Origin: Streptomyces sp. LX-29
Lineage (GTDB): Bacteria > Actinomycetota > Actinomycetes > Streptomycetales > Streptomycetaceae
Direction of reading: 5' to 3'
Assembly (NCBI RefSeq): GCF_029541745.1
Contig: NZ_CP089746.1
Span: 4,535,559 to 4,599,558 of the forward strand
DNA length: 64,000 nucleotides
The position numbers were made by a program, and so were the translations under genes. Within the stretch, counting starts at the first letter, position 1, and each line of letters opens with the position of its first letter. Below, in pieces: positions 55,367 to 63,602 of this stretch. The notes below the pieces were generated by a model. It had not been told where the DNA came from, searched no databases, and was given only the letters and a program-made list of their open reading frames with translations.

Positions 55367-56536
55367 ATGACGACGAGCTCGAACAACGAACGCCCCACCT
55401 CTGACCAGATCCGCCGTGCGCCCAAGGTGCTGCTCCACGACCACCTCGACGGCGGGCTGCGCCCCGGCACCATCATCGACCTCGCCCGCGAGGTCGGCTA
55501 TGACGCCCTGCCGGAGACCGAGCCCGACAAGCTCGGCGTCTGGTTCCGAGAGGCCGCCGACTCCGGCTCGCTCGAGCGCTACCTGGAGACCTTCTCCCAC
55601 ACCTGCGCCGTCATGCAGACCCGCGAGGCGCTGGTCCGGGTCGCCGCCGAGTGCGCCGAGGACCTGGCGGAGGACGGTGTCGTCTACGCCGAGGTGCGGT
55701 ACGCCCCCGAGCAGCACCTGGAGGCCGGACTGACCCTCGAAGAGGTCGTCGAGGCCGTGAACGAGGGCTTCCGCGAGGGCGAGCGTCGCGCCAAGGTCAA
55801 CGGTCACCGCATCCGCGTCGGCGCGCTGCTCACCGCGATGCGGCACGCCGCCCGCGCCCTGGAGATCGCGGAGCTGGCCAACCGCTACCGCGACCTGGGC
55901 GTCGTCGGCTTCGACATCGCGGGCGCCGAGGCCGGCTTCCCGCCCACCCGCCACCTGGACGCCTTCGAGTACCTCAAGCGGGAGAACAACCACTTCACCA
56001 TCCACGCCGGTGAGGCCTTCGGGCTGCCCTCCATCTGGCAGGCGCTCCAGTGGTGCGGCGCCGACCGGCTCGGCCACGGCGTCCGCATCATCGACGACAT
56101 CCAGGTCGCCGAGGACGGTACCGTCGAGCTCGGCCGGCTCGCCAGCTACGTGCGCGACAAGCGCATCCCGCTGGAGATGTGCCCCACCTCCAACCTGCAG
56201 ACCGGTGCCGCCAGCTCCTACGCCGAGCACCCGATCGGCCTGCTGCGCCGACTGCACTTCCGTGCCACGGTGAACACCGACAACCGCCTCATGAGCGGCA
56301 CCAGCATGAGCCGGGAATTCGAGCACCTGGTCTCCACCTTCGGTTACACGCTCGATGACATGCAGTGGTTTACCGTTAATGCGATGAAGTCCGCATTCAT
56401 TCCTTTCGGTGAACGTCTTGCCATGATCAATGACGTCATCAAGCCGGGATATGCTGAGCTGAAGTCCGAATGGCTGTTCCGGCAGGCCGCCGCGACCACG
56501 GCCGTGACCAGCGAGTCTGTCAGCGATGAGGGCTGA
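55367..56536 (+). CDS. add: adenosine deaminase
   Basis: Zinc enzyme of 389 residues converting adenosine and deoxyadenosine to inosine and deoxyinosine. Metal and substrate motifs: KVLLHDHLDGGLRPGTII with HxH type ligands (about 19-36), VYAEVRYAPEQHLEAGLTLE, GFDIAGAEAGFPP, FTIHAGEAFGLPSIWQAL with the His-Ala-Gly-Glu proton donor, DRLGHGVRI, and MCPTSNLQTGA. The C-terminal extension is Ala/Ser-rich. ATG 55367 has a weak upstream GCGAAG. The terminator at 56561-56593 follows. It shares a promoter palindrome with the nucleoside transporter and deoA. Confidence 0.95.
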   Translation: MTTSSNNERPTSDQIRRAPKVLLHDHLDGGLRPGTIIDLAREVGYDALPETEPDKLGVWFREAADSGSLERYLETFSHTCAVMQTREALVRVAAECAEDLAEDGVVYAEVRYAPEQHLEAGLTLEEVVEAVNEGFREGERRAKVNGHRIRVGALLTAMRHAARALEIAELANRYRDLGVVGFDIAGAEAGFPPTRHLDAFEYLKRENNHFTIHAGEAFGLPSIWQALQWCGADRLGHGVRIIDDIQVAEDGTVELGRLASYVRDKRIPLEMCPTSNLQTGAASSYAEHPIGLLRRLHFRATVNTDNRLMSGTSMSREFEHLVSTFGYTLDDMQWFTVNAMKSAFIPFGERLAMINDVIKPGYAELKSEWLFRQAAATTAVTSESVSDEG

Positions 56537-56560
56537 GGGCAGATAAGCGGAAAATGAAGG

Positions 56561-56593
56561 AAAACGGCCGGTGGAATACCCCCCGGCCGTTTT
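56561..56593 (+). terminator. Terminator after add
   Basis: AAAACGGCCGG / CCGGCCGTTTT, a perfect 11-bp stem with an 11-nt loop and a TTTT end: a classic intrinsic terminator 25 bp beyond the stop. Confidence 0.85.
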
Positions 56594-56682
56594 CGCTGTT
56601 TAGGGCTTGTGGTTTGCGGCGCGGGCAATTCGGTGGCTAGTTTTTTGTGTCGCTCAAGTTCTCCGCAGCAAGGACTGAATTC

Positions 56683-57183
56683 ATGAAGCACGGAACCATC
56701 AAGACCCTCGGAGTCGTCGCGCTCGGAGCCGCCGCTGTCGCCGCTGGAGCCGGAACCGCCGCGGCGGCCGGTCCCAACGTCCACAGCTTCGCCGACCCCG
56801 TCGCCGGGGCCCTGGAGCGTCACGAGGTCACCGAGCAGAAGGCCGCGTACAAGAAGCAGCTCCAGCACAAGACGGGCAAGGAGATCGAGCAGGCCAAGTC
56901 CCAGCACGGCAAGAAGGGCAAGCCGGCCGCCAAGCCCGGCCAGCCCGCCGTCAAGCCGGCGCAGCCCGCCGCCAGGCCGGGCGAGACGGGCCAGCACGTC
57001 CACCACCCCGCGCAGTCCCAGCAGCCGCAGCAGGCCGCCCAGCCGCAGCACCCCCAGCAGGCGGCGCAGCCGCAGCAGGCCGCTCAGCCGCAGCAGCCCG
57101 CGAAGAAGGGCCTGCTCGGCGGCCTGCCCGTCGCCAACGGCCTGCCCACCAACAGCCTGCCGGGCGGCGGACTCCTGGGCTGA
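56683..57183 (+). CDS. Small secreted protein with Gln/Pro-rich repeats
   Basis: Exported protein of 166 residues. The signal peptide is MKHGTIKTLGVVALGAAAVA with cleavage expected near AAAAG-PNV (about 28). The mature protein has a charged helical part (ALERHEVTEQKAAYKKQLQH), then PAKPGQPAVKP-type repeats and QQPQQAAQPQ repeats, and ends in the compact motif GLLGGLPVANGLPTNSLPGG. No catalytic motif is visible. Similar short secreted proteins exist in Streptomyces, with unknown role. AAGGA is about 8 nt before ATG 56683; GTG 56647 was not used because it precedes the signal peptide without conservation. Confidence 0.8.
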   Translation: MKHGTIKTLGVVALGAAAVAAGAGTAAAAGPNVHSFADPVAGALERHEVTEQKAAYKKQLQHKTGKEIEQAKSQHGKKGKPAAKPGQPAVKPAQPAARPGETGQHVHHPAQSQQPQQAAQPQHPQQAAQPQQAAQPQQPAKKGLLGGLPVANGLPTNSLPGGGLLG

Positions 57184-57259
57184 GGCGCCGCGCGCCCCGG
57201 TCGACGCGGCGCGCTCCCCTGCCGGGCCGAGGGACGACCACGCCGCGTCACGAAGTGGT

Positions 57260-57290
57260 GGGCCGCACACCCGCTCAGGGTGTGCGGCCC
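57260..57290 (+). terminator. Terminator after the small secreted protein gene
   Basis: GGGCCGCACACCC / GGGTGTGCGGCCC, a perfect 13-bp stem with a 5-nt loop, 77 bp beyond the stop at 57183. Confidence 0.75.
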
Positions 57291-57392
57291 CCGCGTCATA
57301 TGTCAGGATCCGGCAGATGACGGCACGCGTACGCCCCGCCCGGGCGAGAGTCGGGCCGAACAACGCGACAGACAACGGGGTGTGAACGTCAC

Positions 57393-58118
57393 GTGCGCAA
57401 GCGTGCGAGGAAGACCACGGGGCTGGCTGCCCTGCTGACCATGGCCGCGCTGGCGCTGACCACCGCCTGCGCCGGCTCGGACGGCGACGACGACAAGGGC
57501 GGCCCGGGAGGCGGCGGTGACAGGGGCGACAAGGGAGCCAGCAGCGCCACGGCCGCCCCCTCGCCGCTCGACCGGTTGATCATCGCCAGCGCCGACCTCG
57601 CCGACTACACCGTCAACCAGGGCAAGCCCGACGGCTGGGCCAGCGGTCAGCCCACGTCCAGCGACCCCGAGTGCCAGCCGCTGGCCGACGCCACCGGCGA
57701 CAAGCCCAGCGCGGCCGCGCGGGAGACCGTGCGGCGCGGCGTCAACGCCAAGGCCGACCCGGCCAAGGGCGTCACCACCGCGCTCAGCACCTACGACGCC
57801 GCGGACGCCGAGTCCTACATGCGTGACCTCGAGGCGGCCCTGGCCGCGTGCGGCAAGGGCTTCGAGACCACCCTCGACGGCAACACGGTGGGCTACGGCG
57901 AGGTGCGCGCCCTCGACGTCCCGACGCGTGCCGACGACACCGTGGCCTACACCATGACCGCCGTGTCCCAGGGGCAGAAGATCGTCATGCACTTCGTCGC
58001 CGTCCGGTCGGACGCGACCATCGCCACCTTCACCGCTCTGGACCTGCGGCACCTGACGGCCGGCTATCCGGTGCCGCAGGAGGTCGTCGACAAGCAGATC
58101 AAGAAGCTCGGGGCCTGA
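57393..58118 (+). CDS. Lipoprotein of unknown function
   Basis: Exported protein of 241 residues. The signal peptide ends in LTTAC (lipobox, residues 22-26). A Gly/Asp-rich spacer (about 28-55) leads to a single domain (about 60-240): SPLDRLIIASADLADYTVNQ, SDPECQPLADATGDKPSAAA and ALAACGKGFETTLDGNTVGY, with two conserved-looking Cys, and VAYTMTAVSQGQKIVMHFVA. The pattern recalls extracellular sensor-like domains of mycobacterial and streptomycete lipoproteins (PknH-type), which is a guess. GTG 57393 starts it. Confidence 0.78.
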   Translation: MRKRARKTTGLAALLTMAALALTTACAGSDGDDDKGGPGGGGDRGDKGASSATAAPSPLDRLIIASADLADYTVNQGKPDGWASGQPTSSDPECQPLADATGDKPSAAARETVRRGVNAKADPAKGVTTALSTYDAADAESYMRDLEAALAACGKGFETTLDGNTVGYGEVRALDVPTRADDTVAYTMTAVSQGQKIVMHFVAVRSDATIATFTALDLRHLTAGYPVPQEVVDKQIKKLGA

Positions 58119-58179
58119 CCGGCGCGGGGCCGGCTCGGCTCCCGGCCCGCCGCGGGGCCACCGCCCCGCGGCGCCGGCG

Positions 58180-58383
58180 TCACCAGGCCTCGCGGTACGC
58201 CTTCTCCCCGGGCAGCAGCGCCCACAGCGCCAGATAGAGCAGGAACTGCGGGCCCGGCAGCAGACACGAGACGACGAAGATCACCCGCATGGTCTTCGCG
58301 GACATCCCGAAACGCTGGGCCAGCGCCGCGCAGACGCCGGCGATCCTGCGGTTGTGTCGAGGGCGTACGAGTGCGGCGGACAT
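58180..58383 (-). CDS. PspC domain protein
   Basis: Small membrane protein of 67 residues matching the PspC domain: LVRPRHNRRIAGVCAALAQR then FGMSAKTMRVIFVVSCLLPG and LLYLALWALLPGE. One or two membrane segments. PspC domains sense envelope stress in the Psp system; stand-alone copies are common in Streptomyces. It lies downstream of, and in line with, the VanZ-like gene 58445-59038. Confidence 0.88.
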   Translation of the reverse strand: MSAALVRPRHNRRIAGVCAALAQRFGMSAKTMRVIFVVSCLLPGPQFLLYLALWALLPGEKAYREAW

Positions 58384-58444
58384 GAGCGACTCCTTCGTGG
58401 ACGCGCGTCCCGCCTACGACGCGGGGCGCGGTGGCTCGATGTCC

Positions 58445-59038
58445 TCAACGGTAGGGGCGGGCACCGGACAGAGCGTCGCTCCACGGGGCGATGGCGACCC
58501 TGGAGATCCTCGGGGTCACCGGTCGCGGCTCCTCGTCCCGAGGGAGGGCCGCCGGTTCCCGGCGGTCCGCCCGGCGGCGTAGCCAACCCCTGACGGCGGG
58601 CACCACGGCCAGGTGCGCCAGCGCCACTCCGGCGGTGTTGAGCAGCACCGTGTCGATGTTGACGACCTGGCCGGTGGCCCGGCTGTCCAGCACCTCGATG
58701 GTGAGCGAGATCATCGCGCCGGTGAAGACCGTACGGGCCAGCGAGGTGAGTCGGCGCGCCGCCACCCGCCCCGCGGCCAGCGGCAGCAGCACCCCCAGCG
58801 GGGCCAGCAGCAGCAGCTCACGGCCCATGCTGCGCACGGCCTCCCGCGGCCCGAGCTCCAGATCCGCGCGGATGCTCGACAGCGGCTCCAGGGACACCGG
58901 GGTCACATAGGGCACGTCGAGCGGGCGCAGGATCGCCCAGCAGACATACGAAAGGTGAGCGGCGAGAAGTACGAAGCCCGCCGCGCGGAAGCGGAATGCG
59001 GCCTTGCGGCCGGAACCATGACCCTGCACGCCTGACAT
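58445..59038 (-). CDS. VanZ-family membrane protein
   Basis: Membrane protein of 197 residues with four or five helices. VanZ-type features: GRELLLLAPLGVLLPLAAGR, FTGAMISLTIEVLDSRATGQ and VVNIDTVLLNTAGVALAHL, the last matching the family's DvDtvllNt motif. The C-terminal 50 residues are basic and Pro-rich. It is the second VanZ-like gene in the window (the other is at 5769-7367). The function is unknown; VanZ itself gives low-level teicoplanin resistance. Confidence 0.85.
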   Translation of the reverse strand: MSGVQGHGSGRKAAFRFRAAGFVLLAAHLSYVCWAILRPLDVPYVTPVSLEPLSSIRADLELGPREAVRSMGRELLLLAPLGVLLPLAAGRVAARRLTSLARTVFTGAMISLTIEVLDSRATGQVVNIDTVLLNTAGVALAHLAVVPAVRGWLRRRADRREPAALPRDEEPRPVTPRISRVAIAPWSDALSGARPYR

Positions 59039-59119
59039 GACGTCTGCCCCGCGGCTCCCGGTTCCGTGGGCACCGCGCTGGTCACAGTGCTGTTACCGAC
59101 GCGTCGGGTCAAAAGCGCG

Positions 59120-59147
59120 GCCGGTGTGCCGAGCCCGGCACACCGGC
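59120..59147 (-). terminator. Terminator of the afsQ operon
   Basis: GCCGGTGTGCCG / CGGCACACCGGC, a perfect 12-bp stem with a 4-nt AGCC loop, 55 bp beyond the stop of the lipoprotein gene. Confidence 0.75.
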
Positions 59148-59202
59148 GCGATCAGGCCAAACGGCCGACGCCACCGCCATATGACGAGGCCCGGCCCGGT
59201 GC

Positions 59203-59904
59203 TCAGGACAGCGGCGTGCCCGAGCTCAGCGCGCTCTCGGGGTGCTCGCGCAGCGCCTCCGTGCAGGCGTAGCGGCGCAGCGGATCGTCGTGGTCCGGCC
59301 CGCCCAGCACCACCTGGCGGTCGGCGTCGGAGGTCGCCGGCGAGCTGGCGTAGGTGCAGATGATCTGCGCCAGCGCGGTCGACGGGAGCTCCTCCGGTCG
59401 GCTGCTCATCCGCAAAGCCTCGACGGGGTCGCCCTTCGCGGGACCGGAGACGGTGAGGCCCGCGCGCACCTCGGTGCCGTACCCCGCCTTGCGCTCGGCC
59501 GCCGACGGCCGCTGCCGCAGCTCGGCCAGCAGGGCGCGGGCGACCTGCGCCGGATCGGTGGACATCGACGCGCCCGCCGGCCGCTCGCCCCGGTCCACCG
59601 GCTGCACCTGCGAGAGGCACTCCAGGTAGACGGTGGCCGAGCCGCGGACGGCCGGCCGGGTGGTGGGCTTCCCCTCGGGCGCGTCGCACGAGGCGCGCGA
59701 GGGGGCGGCCCCGGCGTCCACCGGGACCGCGGTGCCGCGGATCCCGCACCCGGCGAGGGCCGTCATCGCGAGCGCGCCGAGCGCGGCGGCGACGATCACC
59801 CCGCTCCGCCGGGCCGCACGTCGGTCGTCCGCGTCCGGCCGGGTCGCACGTCGGTCGTCCGCGTCCGGCCGGGTCGCCGTCACCCGTATGGGCCATCGGC
59901 TCAT
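59203..59904 (-). CDS. Lipoprotein encoded with AfsQ1/AfsQ2
   Basis: Exported protein of 233 residues. A cytoplasmic N-terminus of about 35 residues precedes the signal segment RRSGVIVAAALGALAMTALA with lipobox LAGC (about 51-54). The mature domain has SRASCDAPEGKPTTRP, ATVYLECLSQVQPVD, ARALLAELRQRPSAAERKAG and ALAQIICTYASSPAT; four Cys may form two disulfides. The start overlaps the afsQ2 stop by 4 nt (ATGA), so it is made with the kinase and may modulate its sensing. A perfect 30-bp tandem duplication (59816-59875) lengthens the N-terminus by ten residues (RPDADDRRAT twice). Confidence 0.87.
   Translation of the reverse strand: MSRWPIRVTATRPDADDRRATRPDADDRRAARRSGVIVAAALGALAMTALAGCGIRGTAVPVDAGAAPSRASCDAPEGKPTTRPAVRGSATVYLECLSQVQPVDRGERPAGASMSTDPAQVARALLAELRQRPSAAERKAGYGTEVRAGLTVSGPAKGDPVEALRMSSRPEELPSTALAQIICTYASSPATSDADRQVVLGGPDHDDPLRRYACTEALREHPESALSSGTPLS
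59816..59875 (-). repeat. Perfect 30-bp tandem duplication in the afsQ-linked lipoprotein gene
   Basis: Two identical 30-bp units back to back (59816-59845 and 59846-59875), in frame, within the cytoplasmic N-terminal part before the signal segment. Identity at every base suggests a recent event. Confidence 0.9.
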
Positions 59905-61601
59905 AGCGTCTTCTCCTTGCCCGCCGCGTCGCCGGCACCGCCGCTGCCCCCGGCGCTCGCGCCGCCCTTGTCCGTACCGCCCGCGGAGCCGTCGCCGCCG
60001 GTGCCGGTGTCGCCGACGGCCGCGCCGGACGCCGGCCCGGCCTCCTGCCCCGACTGGCCGGACTGACCCGACTGACCCGACTGGCCGGGCTTGGCCTCCG
60101 CGGCCGGCGACGGCGAGGAGTCCCGGGGCAGTCGGAGGGTGAACACCGCGCCGCCGTCGGGGGAGTTCTCCGCGGTGATCTCGCCACCGTGGATGTGCGC
60201 GTTCTCCAGGGCGATCGACAGTCCCAGCCCGCTGCCCTCCGAACGCGGCCGGGAGGCACTGGCCTTGTAGAAGCGGTCGAAGACGTGCGGCAGCACGTCC
60301 TCGGGGATGCCCGGACCGTGGTCCCGCACCTTGATCACCAGCTCGTCGCCCTCGGTGCGCACCGAGACCCGCACCGGCGAACCGCCGTGCTTGAGCGCGT
60401 TCCCGATGAGGTTGGCCAGGATCACGTCCAGCCGGCGCGGGTCGAGCCGGGCCATCATCCCGCGCTCCGCGTCCAGCTCCACCGCGTCCAGCCAGGCCCG
60501 CACGTCGACGCACGCCGTCACCTGGTCCGCGACGTCGACGTCGTCCAGCACCAGCCGGGCGGTCCCCGCGTCGAAGCGGGTGACCTCCATCAGGTTCTCC
60601 ACCAGGTTGTTGAGCCGCCGGGTCTCGCTCACCACCAGCTGCACCGCGGGCGCGATCATCGGGTCGAGCGCGTCGGCCTCCTCCTCCAGCACCTCCGTGA
60701 CGGCGGTGATGGCGGTCAGCGGCGTCCGCAGCTCGTGTGACATGTCAGCGACGAAGCGCCGGCTGGCCGCCTCGCGGGCGCTCAGCTCCTCCACCCGCTG
60801 CTGCAGCCGTTCCGCGGTGCGGTTGAAGGTGCGCGACAGGTTCGCCAGCTCGTCCGCGCCCGACACCTGTAGGCGGGTGTCCAGCTGTCCCTCGCCCCAC
60901 CGCTGCGCGGCCTCGCCCAGCCGCTGCACGGGCCGCAGCACCGTGGCCGCGGCGGCCTGCGCCAGCAGCGCGGAGCCGATCAGCGCCAGCGCGGTGGCGA
61001 TCCCCAGCGACCAGGCCAGCGAGTTCAGGTCCTGGCGCTCGTTGTCCAGCGACTTCATCAGGTAGCCGGTGGGCCCGCCGCCGATCACCTTCGCGCCGCC
61101 CACCAGATAGGGCGTGCCGTCGACGGTGATCCGCTGCCAGTACAGGTGGTACGGAGCGCTGTTGGAGCTGTTGACCTCACGCTTCTCGTTCACCTGTGTA
61201 CGCAGCGTCTTGGGCACCACGTCCAGCGAGAGCAGGGTGCTCTTCGACGCCGCCATGCACTTCTTGCCGTCGTGCGTGGTGGCGATCAGCAACACCTCGT
61301 ACTTCTGGGTGTTGTCCGCCATCTTCTCCGCGGCGCTGCGCAGATCCGAGCAGTCGGGGACGCGCGGCAGCGAATCCGTGGTGTCCTTCAACGACTTGCG
61401 GAACTCCCGCAGCGCCGCGTCCTGGGTACGGGTCAGCACCGCGTCCCGGTTCAGCCAGTACGCGATGGCCGAGGCCGACACCGCGGCCGCCAGCGCCACC
61501 AGCGCGAACACGAGCATCAGCCGCAGCCGCAGGCTCATCCACTGCAACAGCCCGGCGGCCCAGCCGCGGGCGCGGCTGGGCTCTTCACTCTCAGTGTTCA
61601 A
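59901..61601 (-). CDS. afsQ2: Sensor histidine kinase AfsQ2
   Basis: Membrane histidine kinase of 566 residues. TM1 about 27-49, an extracytoplasmic sensor (about 50-195, with Cys in VPDCSDLR and KKCMAAS), TM2 about 197-218, then a HAMP domain. The phospho-acceptor is in FVADMSHELRTPLTAI (about 285-300); N box NLIGNALKHG, G1 DHGPGIP, G2 GSGLGLSIA. The tail after about 485 is low-complexity with GQSGQSGQSGQ. It signals to AfsQ1; in S. coelicolor the pair links nitrogen status to antibiotic production. It lies 76 bp downstream of afsQ1. Confidence 0.92.
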   Translation of the reverse strand: MNTESEEPSRARGWAAGLLQWMSLRLRLMLVFALVALAAAVSASAIAYWLNRDAVLTRTQDAALREFRKSLKDTTDSLPRVPDCSDLRSAAEKMADNTQKYEVLLIATTHDGKKCMAASKSTLLSLDVVPKTLRTQVNEKREVNSSNSAPYHLYWQRITVDGTPYLVGGAKVIGGGPTGYLMKSLDNERQDLNSLAWSLGIATALALIGSALLAQAAAATVLRPVQRLGEAAQRWGEGQLDTRLQVSGADELANLSRTFNRTAERLQQRVEELSAREAASRRFVADMSHELRTPLTAITAVTEVLEEEADALDPMIAPAVQLVVSETRRLNNLVENLMEVTRFDAGTARLVLDDVDVADQVTACVDVRAWLDAVELDAERGMMARLDPRRLDVILANLIGNALKHGGSPVRVSVRTEGDELVIKVRDHGPGIPEDVLPHVFDRFYKASASRPRSEGSGLGLSIALENAHIHGGEITAENSPDGGAVFTLRLPRDSSPSPAAEAKPGQSGQSGQSGQSGQEAGPASGAAVGDTGTGGDGSAGGTDKGGASAGGSGGAGDAAGKEKTL

Positions 61602-61677
61602 TGCTTGCTTTCCCCACCCGGATGATCCGGCGACGCGGGCGGCCTCGTCGGGGCGCCGGTCGCGGAGACTGTCGAGG

Positions 61678-62355
61678 TCACTGCGGTACGTCCAGCCGGT
61701 AGCCGACGCCGCGGACGGTACGGATCAGCGTCGGCGACGACGGCACGTCCTCCACCTTCGCCCGCAGGCGCTGCACACAGGCGTCGACCAGCCGCGAGTC
61801 GCCGAGGTAGTCGTGCTCCCAGACCAGCCGCAGCAACTGCTGGCGGGAGAGCGCCTGGCCCGGCCGGCGGCTGAGTTCGAGCAGGAGTCGCAGCTCGGTC
61901 GGCGTGAGCTGCAGGTCCTCCCCGTTCTTGGTGACGGTCATCGCCGAGCGGTCGATCACCAGGTTGCCGAACGACGCCGAGTCGTTGGCCTCGCGCTCGC
62001 CGCGCCGCAGCACGGCCCGGATGCGGGCGTCCAGCACCCGCCCCTGCACTGGCTTCACCACATAGTCGTCCGCCCCGGATTCCAGCCCGACCACGACGTC
62101 GATGTCGTCGCTGCGTGCGGTCAGCAGGATGATCGGCAGCTGGTCGGTACGCCGGATGCGGCGGCACACCTCGAAGCCGTCGATCCCCGGCAGCATCACG
62201 TCCAGCACGATCAGGTCCGGGCGCTGCTCGCGCAGCAGCTTCAGACCGTCCTCACCCGTCGCCGCGGTCGCCACACGGTGGCCCTGGCGGGTCAGGGAGA
62301 GTTCGAGGGCCGTGCGGATGGCGTCATCGTCCTCGATCAGCAACAGGAAAGGCAC
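61678..62355 (-). CDS. afsQ1: Response regulator AfsQ1
   Basis: OmpR-family response regulator of 225 residues. The receiver shows LLIEDDDAIR, the phospho-acceptor Asp in LIVLDVMLPGIDGFEV (about 52), the Thr of ILLTARSDD and the Lys of DDYVVKPVQ. The winged helix contains LTPTELRLLLELSRRPGQAL, WEHDYLGDSRLVDACVQRLR and TLIRTVRGVGYRLDVPQ at the C-terminus. GTG 62355 is the start. It is divergent from sigQ; the shared promoter has a GTGAC direct repeat with a 6-nt spacer, which fits the published AfsQ1 site as I recall it. Identification rests on the gene set and order. Confidence 0.93.
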   Translation of the reverse strand: MPFLLLIEDDDAIRTALELSLTRQGHRVATAATGEDGLKLLREQRPDLIVLDVMLPGIDGFEVCRRIRRTDQLPIILLTARSDDIDVVVGLESGADDYVVKPVQGRVLDARIRAVLRRGEREANDSASFGNLVIDRSAMTVTKNGEDLQLTPTELRLLLELSRRPGQALSRQQLLRLVWEHDYLGDSRLVDACVQRLRAKVEDVPSSPTLIRTVRGVGYRLDVPQ

Positions 62356-62434
62356 TTGGTCATTCTGACCTACTAAGGGCCTGTAGTTCGACCGTCAGGG
62401 GCCGAGGCGACAGGTCTGCACAGCACCTCCTCCT

Positions 62435-62450
62435 GTGACAGGTCTGTGAC
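62435..62450. promoter_or_regulatory. AfsQ1-type binding site
   Basis: GTGAC-aggtct-GTGAC, matching the AfsQ1 consensus GTnAC-n6-GTnAC. A degenerate copy (GCGAC-aggtct-GCAC) begins about 27 bp earlier, near 62408. It lies between afsQ1 and sigQ, 110 bp from the sigQ start. Confidence 0.75.
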
Positions 62451-62559
62451 AGTCGGCGGACAACGCGATGAAACTGGCCCGGCAGTCTTTAGTGCACCGG
62501 GAGGACGGCAGCCCGGGAAGCCAGCGGATCAAGCAGGCTCCACCGACGGGGGGCGCGAG

Positions 62560-63372
62560 ATGAACACACTGCACAGCACTGCTACCAGCGCAGTTCGCAC
62601 GCGCCTCCACGACGCCGGCCGGAGCATGGAGAAGTCCGGTGCCGTGAGCGGGCGGGGGTGCGCTCGCGGCGCCGGGCGTCAGCGGCCTCCTTACATGGTG
62701 GCCATTGACGCAACGGGGGTAACGGGGGCCGTTACGGGGGCCACGGGGGGCCACGGGGGTAACGGCACTCAGGGGGGTAACGGGGGTAACGGGGGAATCG
62801 CGTACGGGGAGGCCACGGGGGAACGGCGCTCCAGCACGCAGTCGGAGGACACCGAAGCGGCGTTCACCGCCTATGTGCAGGAGCGACGCGCCTCCCTGTA
62901 CGCCACCGCCTACCACCTGACCGGTGACCGGTTCGAGGCCGAGGACCTGCTGCAGAGCGCGCTGTTCTCGACCTACCGGGCCTGGGACCGGATCAGCGAC
63001 AAGGCGGCCGTCGGCGGCTATCTGCGCCGCACCATGACCAACCTGCACATCAGCGCCTGGCGTCGGCGCAAGCTGAACGAGTACCCGACGGAGGAGCTGC
63101 CGGAGACGGCGGGCGACACCGACGCGATGCGCGGCACCGAGCTGCGCGCGGTGCTCTGGCAGGCGCTCGCCCGGCTGCCCGAGACGCAGCGCACCATGCT
63201 CGTCCTGCGCTACTACGAGGGCCGTACGGACCCGGAGATCGCGGACATCCTGAACATCAGCGTCGGAACGGTCAAGAGCAGCATCTGGCGCTCGCTGCGC
63301 CGGCTGCGCGAGGACGACGTCCTGAGCTTCGGCCGGGACCAGGAAGAGTCCTTCGGCGAGCTCGTCGCCTGA
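62560..63372 (+). CDS. sigQ: RNA polymerase sigma factor SigQ
   Basis: SigE-subfamily ECF sigma factor of 270 residues. Region 2 is at about 110-180 (AYVQERRASLYATAYHLTGD, RFEAEDLLQSALFSTYRAWD, GGYLRRTMTNLHISAWRRRK) and region 4 at about 200-260 (LPETQRTMLVLRYYEGRTDP, EIADILNISVGTVKSSIWRS). The first 105 residues are a weakly conserved extension; here it contains a Gly/Thr/Asn repeat (TGVTGAVTGATGGHGGNG) encoded by G-rich repeats. ATG 62560 (MNTLHSTATS) is chosen over the frame start at 62446, which lies in the AfsQ1 site. Directly controlled by AfsQ1 in S. coelicolor. A terminator follows. Confidence 0.93.
   Translation: MNTLHSTATSAVRTRLHDAGRSMEKSGAVSGRGCARGAGRQRPPYMVAIDATGVTGAVTGATGGHGGNGTQGGNGGNGGIAYGEATGERRSSTQSEDTEAAFTAYVQERRASLYATAYHLTGDRFEAEDLLQSALFSTYRAWDRISDKAAVGGYLRRTMTNLHISAWRRRKLNEYPTEELPETAGDTDAMRGTELRAVLWQALARLPETQRTMLVLRYYEGRTDPEIADILNISVGTVKSSIWRSLRRLREDDVLSFGRDQEESFGELVA
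62715..62800 (+). repeat. G-tract repeat inside sigQ
   Basis: About eight runs of 5-6 G separated by TAAC, CCGTTAC or CCAC, forming imperfect repeats of ACGGGGGTA type. They code for the Gly/Thr/Asn tract of the SigQ N-terminus and could form a quadruplex in the coding strand and mRNA. Confidence 0.7.
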
Positions 63373-63433
63373 CACGCCGAAGGTCACGGGGGAAACGGGG
63401 GCCCGTCATTCGGGGGAGTGACGGGAGCAAGTG

Positions 63434-63480
63434 AAAGAGCGGGACCGGGCAGTCGGGGGTCTGCCCGGTCCCGCTCTTTT
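63434..63480 (+). terminator. Terminator after sigQ
   Basis: A perfect 19-bp stem: AAAGAGCGGGACCGGGCAG pairs with CTGCCCGGTCCCGCTCTTT across an 8-nt loop and ends in TTTT. The strongest terminator in the window. Confidence 0.9.
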
Positions 63481-63521
63481 CGCGTGTTCGCCTCCGGCGC
63501 GGGCGTGCGGGGTCCGCGGGG

Positions 63522-63566
63522 CCGCGGTGTCCGCGGTGTCCGCGGTGTCCGCGGTGTCCGCGGTGC
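63522..63566. repeat. Five tandem 9-bp repeats
   Basis: Four exact copies and one near copy of CCGCGGTGT in the gap between sigQ and the kinase-like gene. Non-coding; too short and GC-rich for an obvious function. Confidence 0.85.
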
Positions 63567-63602
63567 CCGCGGCCGTCGAGCGGGAGTCCGGCCGGCCGGA
63601 TG

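Noticed and set aside
63522..63566. 9-bp iterons as a replication origin
   Set aside because: Only five very GC-rich copies, no DnaA boxes or AT-rich region, and chromosomal context.
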